From: Acridotheres tristis
Lineage: Eukaryota > Chordata > Aves > Passeriformes > Sturnidae
Assembly: GCA_037013685.1 (NCBI GenBank)
Contig: CM072884.1
Location: 109,036,048 to 109,100,047, forward strand
DNA length: 64,000 nt
Direction of reading: 5' to 3'
This document shows positions 53,396 through 64,000 of the stretch, piece by piece (position 1 is the first letter of the stretch; each line of letters begins with the position of its first letter). The translations under genes and the position numbers were made by a program. Under the pieces are notes generated by a model that made no database searches, had not been told where the DNA came from, and saw only the letters and a program-made list of their open reading frames with translations.

Positions 53396-53574
53396 CAACA
53401 TGCTGCCTCAAGCCAGATGTGCTCACAGTTTTAGTAGCTCAGGAAGTGTTTTTCTTTTTGTGTTGTGGTCATCTTATGAAGCAACTCAGACTTTCCACTC
53501 CATAGCATCCTATGAGTAAAACATATCCAATGATGTATCAGTGCAGGAATCACTTTCTTAATTTGCTTCAGATC

Positions 53575-53745
53575 TTCAGTCTGGTAACACTAGAAGAGGT
53601 TGCCCAGAGAGGCTGTAGGATCTGCATCCTACATTCAAAACCAAGGAAGACAAATTCTGATCTAAACTGGCCGTGCTTAGAGAGAAGTTTGGACCAGAAT
53701 ATGTCCAGGGATTCCTTTCAACCTAAATCACCCTGTCTTTGTAAT
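53575..53745 (+). mobile_element. CR1 LINE 3' fragment, plus orientation
   Basis: Sense CR1 segments are present: actagaagaggttgcccaga, gaggctgtaggatctgcatc, a diverged middle, then gtttggaccagaatatgtcc and attcctttcaacctaaatca followed by ccctgtctttg as the degraded tail. The copy is 5'-truncated. Confidence 0.8.
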
Positions 53746-54889
53746 TTGTCTGGGTCTTCACCCCCCTTTTTAGCAAGTAATAGTGAAACACATCTTTCTT
53801 CACTTTCTTCTTTCCCATCAGCCACATCGGTGATGTCCCCATGAAGGACCACAAACCAACAGCCCCTCTCTTCCCTTGCCAGGTCTCTTTTCCAGACTCC
53901 AGGGTGATTATTCTGTTTTGCCTCTCCCCTTAGAAAAGGATGAGGTGCCCTGTACTTTCACTTATCCTTGCTGCCCTTCTCTCAGCTTTTCTTAATTCAA
54001 CTTTGTCCTTTCTAAGGGAGGGAGGAAGGACTAGAACTCCTTGTAGAGTTTAAAAATTGAGCAAATCTGGCACTTTCTACTGTGGGAAAATGGTATATTC
54101 AGACTATTAGATAAACTTGTAATAACCCCAGTCTGGTCAACTTTGCAGAGCCATGAATCAGCATTTTCTCCATGGTACTCTCAGACTCCTATTTCTATCT
54201 CCTAAAGTTATTCTTGATTTCAGTCTCATCTTACAGCATCCTCACTCCTCTCCTTCCTCCTCTTCATTCTTGCACTTCCCCAGCAGTCAGGGCAACACTG
54301 GTGTTTGTGGGGCTCTAGGGAAGCCAGGCAGTCTCAGCAAGAGCTTCCACCACACCAGGAAGTTCTGTTTTGAAGGGAAAGGCTGTGGCTCCTTGGCAGA
54401 CTCAGTCACTGTGTCTTCTGGCCACCACAGCTACTTCTGCTGTCCTGTCCCACCACCCTGCCCCTCTCCTGCAGCACCTGAGTCCTGCCACACTTCAGAG
54501 CCTTCCTCATCTCCACAAACAAAAGGTCACAGGTAGATTTCTTGCACGTTCACACTTTAAAATGGCTCCACAAAGGAGCAGAGACCATCCAGGCCAGCGT
54601 AGGGGATGGAGGGAACGGAGTGGGGCTGAGGGACAGGGGCAGATGATGGCACTGCACCTCAGAGGCAGCTGTTCCATCAGCTGAAGCTACTGTGGGACTG
54701 CAGCTGTGCTCACACTTCTCAGAGAGGAGCCCCTGGAAGCTCAGAGCCTGAGGAAGGAAGCTGCTAATGAGCATCTTTCCTTCTTCCCTTTCTCACATGC
54801 AAAAGTACAATTCTTTTTGATGGCAAAAGATAATAACTCTAAGATGTTGTGATTACACCACACTTTTTCCCCCCAGCAAATCTTTGCTG

Positions 54890-55075
54890 GCTTTACATAA
54901 AGTCTGTCCTCACAAGGCTGTATGAGGTATGTAACATTGAAAGCAGAAGGCTGTCTTACAGAGAAATAAGGTGAAGTTCAGGGATGTAAAACTGTGTGAT
55001 TGAGCTCATGCAGTCTATTAGGAGCAGTCAAGAAACAAGACTTAAAGGTCTGTCTCAGACTTCATGAATGTCTTT
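54890..55075 (+). mobile_element. MIR-like SINE relic
   Basis: The sequence follows the MIR layout: tcctcacaaggctgtatgag then gtatgtaa, cttacagagaaataaggtga in place of the 'ttacagatgaggaaactgag' core, then aactgtgtgattgagctcat, caagaaacaagacttaaagg and tctgtctcagacttc. The match is in phrase order rather than exact identity, as expected of an old SINE. Confidence 0.5.
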
Positions 55076-55079
55076 AACC

Positions 55080-58000
55080 ACCAGAAAAGTGCTTGTACAG
55101 AAGGAAGCATTTCTCCATGTAATACTGCTGAGGAAAAGATTGAGGAAAAGCCTGATATCTGAAGGAGATATCTAATTTCTTTTCATGCTTTTCAGGTATC
55201 TTATCAACAGTCTTATCTTTTAGTATCCAGAACCTTACTTTAAATTTCTCATCCCTAAGTAGGATGACTTAAGTTAGATGCCATTACATAGACTGGAAAA
55301 ACAATTTTCTGTCTGGGTCAGACTATTTCTCTTTTACATTTTTCTCTTCTGAAATCCCTCCAGACTTCTCTTCAGATTTCTCTTCAGAAATCTGAAGAAG
55401 ACAAGCCCTGCTCTTCTAATAATGATGGGACATCCTCCTCCCAGCCAAGGGCCTCTGCTCTCCTGCTATGGCCCCTGTTAGCAATCTTCATGGGCTTGAG
55501 TGAGGAAAGTCTTTCAAAATTTCAATACATCTATCCCTGTTCAGGAAAGCACTGGAGTCAGGGACATTTGAATCCACTTGCAAACACCCTGTACTGTCAG
55601 TGAACTTTTGTAGAAAATGCGTGTCATACCCACAAGAGCAACAAAGCAGAGGAAGAGTAACATAACTGGTGGGACTTTCATGTTTGTCTAAGGTTTTAAA
55701 TAGTCCATATTTTTATATCATATGACTTATAAAATGATATTTGTTCATGTAATTAGAGACTGTACTGTCCCAAAGCAGCCAAATTGAGAAGCTGTGTGCA
55801 ACACGAATGTTGTTGTTTCCTGGTATCTGCTTAAAATATATTCCTAATTCATTTTTACAGGTTTATTTCCTCCATCTTATTCAATATTCCATCATATTTT
55901 AAAAAGTAAAAAAAAAAAAATACTAAGAGAGGAAAAAGATAAAGCCAAATTCCTAGCTATGGCAATGACAATCCTACGTATCTCTAAGAAGAAGGTTTTT
56001 TCTGCATACTCTGGGAGTTACAACCACAACAAGACAACATCAGCAACAGCCATTTCTAGCTTTGCAGAACCCGACCACAGTCTGAACTGCCATCAGGAAT
56101 TCAGACTGTCCCACCAAACACTTCCCACCAGTCAATCCCCAAGTGAATTAAGAAGGAAGGCGAGTATTGCTGATCCATTTCACAGTCAGACAAAGGTCCT
56201 GCTTCCCAAAAAATTGAAGGGAGATACCTTGAGGAAAGAGGTCAGGAGCAGTAAAGTCATTGAACAGCACAAGGCTCACTCAAATCCCAAACGAGGTGAT
56301 GGCTCCCATTACTCCTCCAAAATGACCAGACAATGATAAATCAGATTCCAGTTTCATTTTGATTTCAGGCTGACCTCACGTGACTGCATATTGCACCTCC
56401 TGTAAGAAAAAGCAAGAGCTTCCCTCAGGCTGTCCCAGGAAGGCCTTGTCCTGAGGCTGTTGCAGGGAAGCCAGCTGTAGGAATTGTTTTTCTATGACAA
56501 GCACACGATGTGCAGAGCAGCATGTTTGGCTCCAGAACCCGGTGAACAGGCAGGATGCGGGAATTGCCTCCCACTCTGGGCGTGAACCCAGAACCACATC
56601 CTCTCTCTCAGGAATGACCCACTGTTTTCTCCTCTGCTGCCTACTACAGACCATGAGAATGGTGGACATCCCACTCAAGCCTGAAGGGGATTGTTTACCC
56701 TGTCATGAATACCATGCCTGGGCAAAATGGAACTCGATAGCAGCCCACAAGTAGTCAAATCCCAGCCTCTGTAACCAGAGTGCAGAGATGTACTCCTGCT
56801 CTTCCCATCCTGCTGCAGTGCTCTGCTTCTGGTAGCTCAACCATGTGCTCTCCAAAACAAGGAAATACTACTGCAACCACTTCCCTGACACTCTTGTTTT
56901 TAACAATGGTCTTTTCATATCCCCCATATTAAATCTGATGAGATGGCTTTGCTTAAACTTGTATGCTTATATACATGTTTTCATGCTGAGACAATGTTTA
57001 ATAAGCCCAGTCCTGCCTGGATGAAAAATTTCTATCCAACAGGCATTGCTCAGGTAGGTTCACAAACCTTGAAATGAGTTACCTGGTTACCTTTGATTAT
57101 TATGGCAGCATCCTTACTGAATAGGAATCATGGTTGGAGTTCTAACAGCGCTATCATCATTCCCATCTTCCCATATCAGCAATCCCACTAAAGCCCAGGG
57201 TAAATCTGCCCTAAGGTGAGGAACTGGTGAGCATTCAGTACCACCAGCATTCAGTGAGCAGCTTGTGCAAGCTCTGGTAGGGCTCAGTTTCTACAGTGAG
57301 CGCTGTTCCCCCTAAAACAGGACAAAACCCTGTGAAGAACAAGCCTTTTTACAGCTGTGATGGAGTCATGGTCTCATCTATCCTTGCAAAATGATGAAGC
57401 CCAGAACAGTCATAGCTGACAGTATAAATTAATCCCTCTTAATATTTGCCTTCCTGTTTAATTTCAAGTGCCAGTAACCTACATATGTTTGAAAACAATC
57501 AGCTGGTGTCTATATCAATAGTGGTTGTGTATGCTCTAGAATCAATTTTCCCTATTTGTACTCTCTTCCATGTCTTCATGAGTTTAATCACCTTATTAAG
57601 AAATGTGCATGAACTATAAATAAGAGAAAAAGCAAACCTTTCAGCCATGAGGCTGAGTGGAGACATGTGTATCAGTGAACACATTTCCTGAGTAATAGTA
57701 CACTACACAGTTTGTAAAATGCAATTATGCTGTAGCAACTCTTATCGGGAAACATATTTACACTGATTTCTTGTAGCAATAGATCAAAGAACTTATTTTA
57801 CTGGCCTATATCTGTATTTAGTTGTACAACAGTTTCTTACATAAATAAGAAAATTGTCTTCCTTTTTCTGAATAATTTCCTACTAATGGACAGCAGTTTT
57901 CCTGACATAGATGCTTTGCAAAGATTAATTTTTTAAGGCTAAAATTGGTGTCTGAATTTAAAATAACTCATGATTGGAAAATTGCAGATGTGTGAAACAC

Positions 58001-61000
58001 TGGCTGTCTGTAGAGTGAAAGAGAAACAGTACACACAATGAGGTCACCACCCCGAGAAGACATGAGCAGGTGGCCTTGTCACAGAAATAGAGATTTTTAT
58101 TTTTTATCCTGTCTATTTTTTCTTTTGTCTCTACCCACCCACAAAACTGTCTAGAAAAGAATAACGGATATCCATCTAGGAGCACCAAGAGCATGCAAGG
58201 CTCACAAATTCTGTTTCTATTCCTTTAGTAACCAAGGGTGTGCAGAATTTACTTCCCAGCCATCCAACCAGACTTCCATTGAGACAGGGCCTCCAGTATA
58301 GCTGAGCAGCTGATGGTGACTCCTGGGGGATTTAAAATATTTTGAAATATTTTAAAATATTTTAAAATCTTTTATTTTATTCTGATGGCGGATTTTAAAT
58401 ATTTTGTTTCCATTCTTCTTTTAAAAACCATTATTAGCTGTGTAAGGGCTCCACACATGGGGCACATCAACTCTGGACTGCTGGCCTCCATGAAGCCCTG
58501 CTCATTTAGGGGCCCTGACTTTTTTGGCTGCTTCAGCACAAACAGGAATACCTGCAAGGGCATTTGCAGCCCTTAGCAGCACATTCCAGACAGCATCAGC
58601 TGTGGTGTTCTGTGGTCAGTTGTGCCAGGACCAGCTGGGATGAGAAGGGGAGTCACAGGATTGAAGTTTTATTGAGGACTGAGTGAGAGAAGCCAGAGTA
58701 GCCCAAAGAACCAGTCCTTTGACCTCCTGTTCCCTAGAGCTGCTATGGAAATTTCTATAAAATACCTTTTTTCTTACAAAATGTGAACTCGTCCAAAAAT
58801 AAAGAATCTTATGGAAATATAGATGTTAAAATGAAACTTTTGGTACAAAAACCAGTTTGTGCCACTCTAGGAGACAATATGTGTCAAGGCTGCTGGAGCT
58901 GATGCATGGATTTCAATTTCAAAATTAGGTGTTCTCCTCACTAGTGTCGCTTGATAGAAAGGAAAAGGCATCTTCTCCAAGCTCACTCACTGGAAAAGTT
59001 TCCACTTTTAATAAATAAAAAATATTTGGCTCAGGAGCAAGGACTTGAGTGTCCCTCATCCTAGAGCAGTGCTCAAATCCAACAGACAACATCTCTCGGA
59101 GAAGCACAAGCAACTTATATGGCCAGACCCATTAAAGGAGAGTCATCACAGAGCAGCTGATGGGGTGGTGTCAGGGGAATCCCTCCTGGCGTGAGAAACC
59201 CAGACCAAGCCAATGAAGGGTTTAAATCTGTTTCTCCAATAACCCCAATGTGGAAAACAAGCACTTGGCTACCACCTAGTCAAGAACAAACTTGCTCTTT
59301 TCCCTATTTGGAGAATAATTTAAGAGTTCTGCTTCATCCAGAGCAATATGGAAATATTGCCCAGCCAACACTGCTGCCTAAATTTGTTCTTGAAAATGGC
59401 AACTAGTTACACTTAGAATTCCTTAGACAAATTTGAAACCAGGTTGGCTAAATGATAAATCTTGCATTATCTTGCAATAATTACAGCTAACCCAAAAATG
59501 CAGGTCATTTATTTGTGATAACTCCTCTTTTGGGCAAGGAGTTTTCTAGGTCTGGCACAGTTTTCATTTAGGTGGAAAAATAAGTCGCTTAACTTGTTTA
59601 AATTAATAACATGGAGAAAGAAAGTAATCAGTGCAAGTCCACATTGGGAAGGAATTTTGTGGAATTGAAAATCTTACATGTCAGCTAGACCAAAAGATCA
59701 CCTGCAAGCTCCACAAACCCCTAAACTCAACTAATCTGTGGTTGTTATGGGTAAAGACACAATACATTTATTATTGAATTGCTTGCAGAGGCTGATCTGT
59801 GTCAGCAGACACTGCCATATGTGGCTTGCTGCCCTGTCATTTCCTACAGAGATGCTCAAAAGTCTCTGAATGACACTCAGGGAAATGTTCAGGAGAGCAT
59901 CACACGTGTCCCATTAATTCCAAGGGGGATGTGTCACTGCACTGCACTTTTTTAGACATTTTCCATCATTGCTTACCTTGTCTAAGTATTTTGCATTTTC
60001 AATGAGTGATGAACACAGAAGTAGAATAAAAACTGATTATGGTTAATATCTGAGCTTACAGAATGTTTTAAGAAATCAGTTTTACTTGAAAGAAGGGAAG
60101 AAACTGCCAAAGGCAGCCATGGCTTGGAAGAAGGTACATTATATCTGCACCTACCTGTATCAGGTGAGATTCCCTTCTAGCATTGCTCTGGGAGGAAGGT
60201 TGGTCTAAGAGGTTGGTTTATTGACTGATTGTTTCCTCAAGCCCAGGATATTGCAATATTTGCATGATGAACCCAGAAATCTATACCCTGGAGTATACTC
60301 CTGGACAGGAGTAATTTCCTAGTTCAGGGGTTCTGCAGCCACAGAGAAGCACTGAAGAACAGTAAACACAGAAATCAAATAATTGGACTCAATTTCCCTG
60401 AGATTAAGGAAAGGCAAATATACTGGAAAATACGGACCAAAGCATTTAAATAAATGTGAAACAATGAAAATATTTCAGACTTTGTTTAAAAACACTTGCC
60501 AAGTTGTTTTGGTTTAAAAACAGAAATCAGCCACTTTAGCTCATTACTGTACACAAGCCAGGCTGTCTGATCATGCTCCCTTCATGCAACACCTCACACT
60601 AGGCTTTATTATAGTCAACTTCACTAACACTTTTTTGGGGGGAAAAAGAATCCCAACTACCAGAACATTAAAAAAAAGTATTAGTTACTGCTTTTGATTT
60701 TTTAAAAAAAGTGATGTTTAAATGATCTATTAATCCATATGCTCTTTGAAAGGTGTTAATCCAATGTGTTTTGAAAGCATCACCATTTATTTTCTTGCCC
60801 CACGTATGTCCTGTGGGAATTGATGAAAAAGAAAGGTAGAATCTCAAGACACTCAAATACAAGCCAATGGATGCTGATGGGTCTAGTGGTCCCTAAGAGG
60901 CCACTGTGGGCCACACTGGCTGTGTATGGCTTAAGCTTCCTTTTAAATCGAGATTGTGGTGAAAAACAGGGTCTGTGATGTGCTGAGCTAAATAATGTAG

Positions 61001-63590
61001 GGGAAACTGCAGCCTTTACTGGAGACCAGCACCCAGCATTTTGTAGTAACCAGGTTGTTCATTTAACATGTACTGGTTTACTAAGTAAAGTAAATTAAAG
61101 GCTGAGGTGGCAACAACGATAAGCAGCAAATTTGTTTGTTCAGTAGGGAGCTGAAATGTGTCGGCTCATGCTTTGATCAAGTTAAATTGAGAGGTTTCAA
61201 AGTACACACAGGAAATGCTCCAACAGATTAACTTTGTCCCTGGAGGTTTGTCCCAGTCACTTTTCAGCCTTCTGCACTCTGTTATCTGTTTCAGCAATTC
61301 TGTAACTTTAACCTCAGAATCCACAGAGAAAAGTGACAGTGTTAAAGGTCAAGGGTTGACTTCTAGGGTGATGAGCATAAGGTCTTGCTCTTAAGAGACA
61401 GGCTATTGGGCAGTTTTTGGTTCTTAACAAAAAGGAAGAAAGAAAAAAAAAGGAGAGGAAATGGAAAATTAAGTGGTTTTAAAAATCATTTGCTTTAAAT
61501 GCGGTTAAGGTGGTAAATCATTACTGAAAATCAGTATCCTCACATGCTGTGGAGATCAGCACATTGAAGCCTGGCTGCTGAAAGACCAGAGCCTCAAACT
61601 CAATTGACTTCAGTTCAAAGAAGGAAACAGCTTTCCCTGAAATACTCCCCATGGACAGATGTTTATAAATAAACACTTTTCCTAAAAGTGGGTTTTCCTC
61701 TGTCTGAAATGGTGCCTGTTTGCACTGTAGCCAGCCTCTCTATGAGCAGGTTATTTTCACAAAGCTTGTAGGAACTTGATTTTCTTTGAGAGATCAATGG
61801 GTTGAAATTTGTCAATAGGTTCAAAAGATTTCAGGGGTGTGGAAGTGACGAAGATACAAGCGCACGCAGCAGGATTGCATAAGCCTCATTTCTGTAGGAA
61901 TCAGGAAAAAAGTTGCAGCAATATAAAAATAAATATCTGAGCAGGCATAATTCCTAAAAAAAAAATGCCAGTAGCTAGCCAAGACTTCATTTTTGCTGAG
62001 AGCAAAAGGAAAGGAGAGAACTGTCACTTTCCTCAGTGTTTAAGTATTTTAGTCTGTGACATTTGTTTTTGAGAATAAGGACATTTCACAGATAAAAACC
62101 ACTTCTCTCTGAAATAAAGAACGTGGAATCTTCTTATCCTATCAGGGAGCAATAAAATGTCCTGAAACTGGTAGATGAGATAGCATTTTTTTCTGTTGCT
62201 AATAATGCTGTTCAGCAACACAGATCTGTCCATAGAACTCAGTGCTTCTCATGCTGTCTCTCATCCATTGAACACTGTGCTTAAAGCTGGCAAGTTATTT
62301 CACTTTTAGGGGTATCAATGTAAACACAACTATACAGACCAGAGAGGTACCTACATCTGCATGATTAAATAGTCTCCATGGCCACAACACTTCTGAGTGT
62401 CCAGCCCTAAAGGGACCTAACTGGCAAAATCCCACTCTAAGTTACTAAATCTGAATTAACTACCAGCACAATTAGTAGACAGCATCTCAAGTGGAATTCA
62501 GAAGATAATGTCTATAAAATGCCTTGCAAAAAAAAATTGGCTGAGGTGGGTTTCTAACATATTTGAAAAACTTCTAGTATATTTGAAAAATAACATAATA
62601 CTCTAAGAATATTAAAGGCAGAAATTTTGCAGTATCAAAGAACATATTAATTTCTAATTTTATTTATGACCTATGGCACCATAGAATCCAAGAGTTATTT
62701 TCTCACCAATATAGAACCAGCTAGAAAATCCTGCTGCTTGGCAGAGCACAACCCCTAACCCAGGGAAGTGACCTATTGACTGAAAAACAACAGCAAATCT
62801 AAGTGGTCTGCTAGACCAGTTAATTTGTCCTGTTATAGGTCCCTGCTGTTGGAGTTTAATGTAAGAAACTTCAAGCATAATCTCAGAATCCTAAAAATAC
62901 CTGCTTCTCTCCATTTTCAGTTCAGCTGTGTGTTTAAACAGCATTGTCTTCCTACATATCTTCTAGACTTTAAATCTTGTCATTTGTATGGTATTTTCCT
63001 TTAAATAAGAAATTTCCCTTCTCTGTTACAGCTTGGGACACTGACCATGGGTGCTGCTGATTGCTGTGCCCAGGGTGATGTGCTGTGGCATGAAGAGCTT
63101 GGTTAAAATTCAAAATTCACATTTCCCCTCCTGTCTTTATGTGTACTCCTCTCTGCACAGCCTTCTGGACAATCCCCTCGTGCTTATGGTTTTCCTGACC
63201 CCTTCATTATCCTACATTAGCTTCTTGTTAAAGACTTCCCTGCTGGGAAACCTAGAAACTTTCTTCCTTCCCCCAGTGAGATCTTAACTTAGAAAGAACA
63301 GTTATAGCAATAATTCAATTTAGGGAAGAAAAATAAGACAGCTGCTCAGCCATGCTATTCAGCACTGAATTTTTTTTTCTTTTCAATCTTTCTAAGTTTT
63401 TCACATTTTTAGGAATGGAAGCTGTGTGGGGCAGAAATTTTGTTCTCATTTTTGTTGAAAACACATAATACTAGTTATTCATGCAAAAGCAGTTCTAAAT
63501 TTAAACAAAAATAAACCATAACCTGAAATCCATTTTTTTCAGAGCTAGCAGTCACTCCAGACAATTCAGCGCAATTTTGACTGTAAGTGC
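55080..63590. other. Intergenic-like stretch
   Basis: No firm gene. The frame at 55959-56336 (+), 125 codons, encodes a Lys/Ser/His-rich product and begins with ATG, but it has no splice or promoter support, and such lengths occur by chance in this window. Confidence 0.45.
58332..58378 (+). repeat. Short AT-rich 10-bp tandem repeat, near-palindromic units
   Basis: Four units of about 10 bases (aatattttga, aatattttaa, aatattttaa, aatcttttat) follow each other. Each is nearly self-complementary, so the tract can form small hairpins. A further attttaaatattttg lies at about 58391. Confidence 0.85.
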
Positions 63591-63596
63591 ACAAGC

Positions 63597-63998
63597 TTAG
63601 CTTTTTGCTTGAGATAGATCAAAAATACTCCCTAAATAAACTTTCCTACAGTATTTCCAGCACAGCCTTAAAAAGAGCCAGAGACAAAAAAAACCCCTTC
63701 GAAGTCTGCTGCACCGAGGCAGGAGGTCAAAGTGCTCGCACAAATTGGTAAAGAAGTCATGTTTTATCAGTGACACTGCAATTAAGGACGTTGATTTCTG
63801 TTCGTAGGACAAGGTCCTCTCATTGATGGAGAGCCCACCGGGCATGGAAAGAAAGGGATCTTTGTGTGAGGAGCAGCAGCACATGACAGGCATCCTTGTG
63901 ACCGGCTGGCTGACGTAGCCCAGGCTGCCCAGGCTCAGGCTCTCCCTGCTCTTGCAGTGTTCCACCTCCATGACTGGAATCTGCTCAGCTCTCCACAA
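63597..63998 (-). CDS. Possible coding exon at the window edge, gene not recognised
   Basis: On the minus strand a frame of 133 codons runs from the right edge to TAA at 63597. Its first ~60 codons (about 63990-63790) have coding-like choice (GTG, AGC, CTG, GGC, TAC, CAG) and read from an internal Met as MEVEHCKSRESLSLGSLGYV, followed by a Cys-rich stretch (MPVMCCCSS). After about 63715 the sequence becomes AT-rich and the peptide turns hydrophobic and unlikely, so a true exon probably ends earlier; a cccg|gtgggc site near 63840 and a ctcg|gtgcag site near 63720 are possible donors. The upstream boundary lies beyond the window or near 63975. I do not recognise the protein. A single open frame of this length can also arise by chance. 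Confidence 0.25.
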   Translation of the reverse strand: MWRAEQIPVMEVEHCKSRESLSLGSLGYVSQPVTRMPVMCCCSSHKDPFLSMPGGLSINERTLSYEQKSTSLIAVSLIKHDFFTNLCEHFDLLPRCSRLRRGFFCLWLFLRLCWKYCRKVYLGSIFDLSQAKS

Positions 63999-64000
63999 AA

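Noticed and set aside
55959..56336. 125-codon ATG-initiated frame rich in Lys, Ser and His
   Set aside because: It looks protein-like in composition but lacks splice, promoter or homology support and is within the length range seen by chance here.
1..64000. Search for tRNA, rRNA, U6-type snRNA, CRISPR arrays, phage or toxin genes
   Set aside because: I saw no B-box-like motif in a cloverleaf context, no rRNA or snRNA signature, no spaced direct repeats and no prokaryotic-type gene clusters.

Overview
The window looks like nuclear DNA of a bird. The best evidence is a set of 5'-truncated CR1 LINE copies with the typical avian 3' end: the 'ttaaggtcccttccaaccc' block followed by the degenerate ATTCTRTGR tail. 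They occur in both orientations (about 1469-2010 -, 10675-11005 +, 16968-17330 -, 20460-20530 +, 34685-35420 -, 53575-53745 +). There are also fainter ancient amniote CR1/L3-like and MIR-like fragments, and I saw no Alu, L1 or B1/B2-type mammalian repeats. The species cannot be read from the sequence. AT-rich intronic or intergenic composition, no bacterial-style gene packing, and stop codons every few dozen codons in most frames mean that nearly all long open frames here are chance.

Layout. 1-28 kb: mostly non-coding, with one possible small exon at 987-1103 (+), four CR1 pieces, short tandem duplications near 11.35 kb and 12.6 kb, and an uninterrupted (GAAGG)49 microsatellite at 20781-21025. 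28-41 kb: the part most likely to hold a real gene. A frame with vertebrate-like codon use begins after a strong splice acceptor at 37110. It can run to a stop at 37421, or splice at 37340 to a phase-matched terminal exon at 40099-40191. Several weaker exon-like segments lie upstream on the same strand (29419, 32073, 35756, 35971, 36459), but their phases do not all chain together, so I do not present a complete gene model. 40.8-41 kb: an interrupted (TTCTCC)n tract. 41-64 kb: mostly unannotatable, with a polypurine stretch at 44.5 kb, a (TA)n run at 47.7 kb, CR1 and MIR-like relics at 53.3-55.1 kb, and a codon-like open frame on the minus strand running into the right edge (63597-63998).

I did not recognise any protein by name, and found no tRNA, rRNA, CRISPR, operon, prophage or intact mobile element. 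I found no convincing undescribed system. The most useful leads are the putative exon pair near 37-40 kb, the edge exon at 64 kb, two long purine/pyrimidine microsatellites with non-B DNA potential, and a few candidate conserved non-coding blocks that need an alignment to test.
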